Positions 5,889 through 8,147 of a DNA stretch of 8,147 nucleotides are shown piece by piece. The stretch lies in the NCBI GenBank assembly GCA_020853995.1, contig JADYXV010000312.1, forward strand, positions 1 through 8,147, in the 5' to 3' direction. The DNA is from Novosphingobium sp. (GTDB lineage: Bacteria; Pseudomonadota; Alphaproteobacteria; Sphingomonadales; Sphingomonadaceae). Within the stretch, counting starts at the first letter, position 1. Each line of letters opens with the position of its first letter. The notes beneath the pieces are model-generated. The model saw only the letters and a program-made list of their open reading frames with translations. It searched no databases and was not told the origin of the DNA. A program made the position numbers and the translations under genes.

Positions 5889-8147
5889 TCAGGCCTCGTC
5901 GTCACCCTTGATCATGTAATCACCGGCATCGGCATCAAGGCCGTGGGTTTCACCTTCGACAGCGGCCAGCGGATCATCGCCGATGGCTGCTTCAGGGCCT
6001 TGCGCCAGTTCGGCGGCATGCTCTTGTGCAGCCGTCTTTGGCGCGATCAGCGATTCCTGAAGCTTGCGGTACGAAGCGCGCAGTGCCGCATCGCGCGACG
6101 TTGCCGCAACGCGCATACGGTTCATGCCCGCGCCGGTCCCGGCAGGGATCAGGCGACCAACGATCACGTTTTCCTTCAGACCGATCAGCGAGTCCGTCTT
6201 TCCTTCAACCGCCGCCTGCGTGAGCACGCGGGTGGTTTCCTGGAACGAGGCTGCCGAGATGAACGAACGCGTCTGGAGCGATGCCTTGGTGATGCCCAAA
6301 AGCACCGGCTTGCCTTCGGCTGGCGCGAAGCCTTCCTCAAGCTTGGCATTCACTTCAAGCATTTCTTCCAGATCGACTTGTTCACCGGCGAGCAAGGTGG
6401 TGTCGCCACCGTTGGTGATTTCAACCTTCTGAAGCATCTGGCGAACGATCACCTCGATGTGCTTATCGTTGATCTTCACGCCCTGCAGACGGTAAACTTC
6501 CTGAATTTCTGCAACGAGGTATTCGGCCAGAGCCTCAACGCCCATCACTTCAAGAATGTCATGCGGGTCAGGCGAACCCGAGATCAGGTTGTCGCCCTTC
6601 TTGACATAGTCGCCTTCCTGCACGTCGATCACGCGGCTCTTCGGCACCAGATACTCGACCGGATCACCCTCTTCCGGAATGATCGCGATCTTGCGCTTGG
6701 CCTTGTAGTCCCGCACGAATTCGATGCGCCCGGCAATCTTGGCGATGATCGAATTGTCCTTGGGCTTGCGCGCTTCGAACAGTTCGGCAACGCGCGGCAG
6801 ACCGCCGGTGATGTCGCGGGTTTTCGCAGCTTCGCGCGATGCACGAGCCAGAATTTCACCCGCTTCAACGCGCTGGCCATCTTCGACCGAGAGCGTGGTG
6901 CCCACGGCCAGAAGGTAGCGTGCTGCTTCACCTGAATCGTCATCAAGCAGGGTCAAACGAGGACGCAGGTCCTCCTTTTTGCTGCGGTTGATCGAACGGT
7001 TTTCGGTGATGACGCGGCTGGTCATGCCCGTGGCTTCGTCGGTCTGCTCGGTCAGCGTCTTGCCATCGACAAGATCCTGATAGCGCACGATACCCGGCTT
7101 TTCAGTGATAACCGGCGTGGTGAACGGATCCCACTCGGCCAGACGATCGCCCTGAGAAACGGTTGCACCGTTTTCATGGATAAGGTGCGTACCGTAAGGA
7201 ACACGGTGGATCGCGCGTTCGCGGCCATCGGTATCCATCAGCACGATTTCACCGTTGCGCGCCAACGACAGACGACGGTTGCGCTTGTCAGTGATCGTCG
7301 GGATATCGCGATAAACCACGGTACCATCGCTGATCGCTTCCAGGTGCGACTGTTCGTTCACCTGCGCCGCACCACCGATGTGGAACGTACGCATGGTCAG
7401 CTGCGTGCCCGGTTCACCGATGGACTGTGCCGCGATAACGCCGACAGCTTCACCGATGTTGACAGGCGTACCACGCGCCAGATCGCGACCGTAGCACTTG
7501 CCGCACACGCCCTGCGTTGCTTCGCAGACCAGTGGCGAGCGGATGCGCGCCGACTGGAAGCCAGCCGCTTCGATGCGGGTGATCGCAGGTTCGTCGAGCA
7601 GATCGCCCTTGAATGCCACGATTTCACCGGTCTTGGCTTCGACAAGGTCTTCGGCCAACGTACGGCCAAGGATGCGTTCGCCAAGCGAGGCGATGGTTGC
7701 GCCGCCCTGAACGATCGAGCGCATTTCCAGCGCGCGTTCGGTGCCGCAATCTTCTTCGATCACAACGCAGTCTTGCGACACGTCGACCAGACGGCGGGTC
7801 AGGTAACCCGAGTTTGCCGTCTTGAGCGCGGTATCGGCAAGGCCCTTACGCGCGCCGTGAGTCGAGTTGAAGTATTCAAGAACGGTCAGACCTTCCTTGA
7901 AGTTCGAGATGATCGGCGTTTCGATGATCTCGCCCGACGGTTTGGCCATCAGGCCGCGCATCCCGCCAAGCTGCTTCATCTGGATGACCGAGCCCCGGGC
8001 ACCCGAGTGGGCCATCATATAGACCGAGTTCGGCTCACGCTCCGACCCGTCCGCATCGTGGCGGACAGCCGAGATCGTGGACATCATCGCCTCGGTGACC
8101 TTGTCGTTGCACTTGGTCCAGGCGTCGACGACCTTGTTGTACTTCTC
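5889..8147 (-). CDS. rpoC: RNA polymerase beta' subunit, C-terminal half (5' end beyond window)
   Basis: This is the largest catalytic subunit of RNA polymerase. The visible 752 residues correspond roughly to E. coli beta' from about residue 675 onward. The start lies past the right edge; the frame stays open to 8147 and reads a typical beta' sequence there (YNKVVDAWTKCND), so the ATG at 8087 is internal. Numbering from the first visible residue, the sequence includes GARGSVIQMKQLGGMRGLMA (49-68) and the bridge helix (about 96-123, THGARKGLADTALKTANSGY). The second zinc site has all four cysteines (134, 208, 215, 218; DCGT and CEATQGVCGKC). The trigger loop QSIGEPGTQLTMRTFHIGG (241-259) has the catalytic Met252, Arg253 and His256. 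An insertion in the trigger loop of the kind seen in proteobacteria (SI3-like) follows. Further on come DITGGLPRVAELFEARKPKD, YRLQGVKINDKHIEVIVRQM, LLGITKASLQTRSFISAASF and the closing LKENVIVGRLIPAGTGAG. The tail is acidic, ending KGDDEA. A strong terminator follows, so this is the end of the rpoBC operon. Confidence 0.98.
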   Translation of the reverse strand, partial: EKYNKVVDAWTKCNDKVTEAMMSTISAVRHDADGSEREPNSVYMMAHSGARGSVIQMKQLGGMRGLMAKPSGEIIETPIISNFKEGLTVLEYFNSTHGARKGLADTALKTANSGYLTRRLVDVSQDCVVIEEDCGTERALEMRSIVQGGATIASLGERILGRTLAEDLVEAKTGEIVAFKGDLLDEPAITRIEAAGFQSARIRSPLVCEATQGVCGKCYGRDLARGTPVNIGEAVGVIAAQSIGEPGTQLTMRTFHIGGAAQVNEQSHLEAISDGTVVYRDIPTITDKRNRRLSLARNGEIVLMDTDGRERAIHRVPYGTHLIHENGATVSQGDRLAEWDPFTTPVITEKPGIVRYQDLVDGKTLTEQTDEATGMTSRVITENRSINRSKKEDLRPRLTLLDDDSGEAARYLLAVGTTLSVEDGQRVEAGEILARASREAAKTRDITGGLPRVAELFEARKPKDNSIIAKIAGRIEFVRDYKAKRKIAIIPEEGDPVEYLVPKSRVIDVQEGDYVKKGDNLISGSPDPHDILEVMGVEALAEYLVAEIQEVYRLQGVKINDKHIEVIVRQMLQKVEITNGGDTTLLAGEQVDLEEMLEVNAKLEEGFAPAEGKPVLLGITKASLQTRSFISAASFQETTRVLTQAAVEGKTDSLIGLKENVIVGRLIPAGTGAGMNRMRVAATSRDAALRASYRKLQESLIAPKTAAQEHAAELAQGPEAAIGDDPLAAVEGETHGLDADAGDYMIKGDDEA

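Noticed and set aside
5943..6935. 330-codon open frame on the plus strand
   Set aside because: It lies fully antisense within rpoC. The composition is typical of a shadow frame and there is no plausible start context.
1..8147. Search for CRISPR repeats, tRNA/rRNA genes, insertion sequences, phage or defence genes
   Set aside because: Nothing of this kind could be supported. The window is almost fully occupied by housekeeping and receptor genes of similar composition, with no sign of transfer.

Overview
This window looks like a chromosomal housekeeping region of an alphaproteobacterium, most likely a sphingomonad (Novosphingobium/Sphingomonas/Erythrobacter-like). The evidence is high GC content, the close neighbourhood of homoserine dehydrogenase and GlpX-type fructose-bisphosphatase, an alphaproteobacterial-style chemoreceptor signature (LNAGVEAARAG), and the RpoC sequence. 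The assignment rests on recalled family resemblance, not on a search.

Layout, left to right. Positions 3-758 (+) hold the 3' part of a gene for an unrecognised protein that runs off the left edge. A 98-bp gap with a perfect 10-bp GC hairpin (803-832) precedes hom (857-2164, +), a complete homoserine dehydrogenase with a C-terminal ACT domain. Five bases after hom lies the end of an oppositely oriented gene for a small, probably exported, four-cysteine protein (2170-2676, -). A divergent intergenic region (2677-2847) carries a plausible promoter for glpX (2848-3840, +), a class II fructose-1,6-bisphosphatase. The glpX intrinsic terminator (3869-3905) lies inside the last codons of a convergent chemoreceptor gene (3865-5709, -). 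Upstream of the chemoreceptor are a short promoter-bearing gap and a strong intrinsic terminator (5825-5859, -) that closes rpoC. The rpoC gene (5889-8147, -) is the C-terminal half of RNA polymerase beta' and runs off the right edge.

The genes do not form one pathway. hom serves threonine/methionine synthesis, glpX serves gluconeogenesis, the receptor serves chemotaxis or related sensory signalling, and rpoC serves transcription. Each appears to be its own transcription unit or an operon edge, separated by convergent or terminated boundaries. There is no mobile element, CRISPR array, tRNA or rRNA visible, and no stretch above 300 bp without a gene. I do not see an undescribed multi-gene system. 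The points worth a second look are small: the GC hairpin before hom, the terminator embedded in a coding end, the unknown secreted four-cysteine protein, and a proline near the tip of the receptor signalling hairpin.
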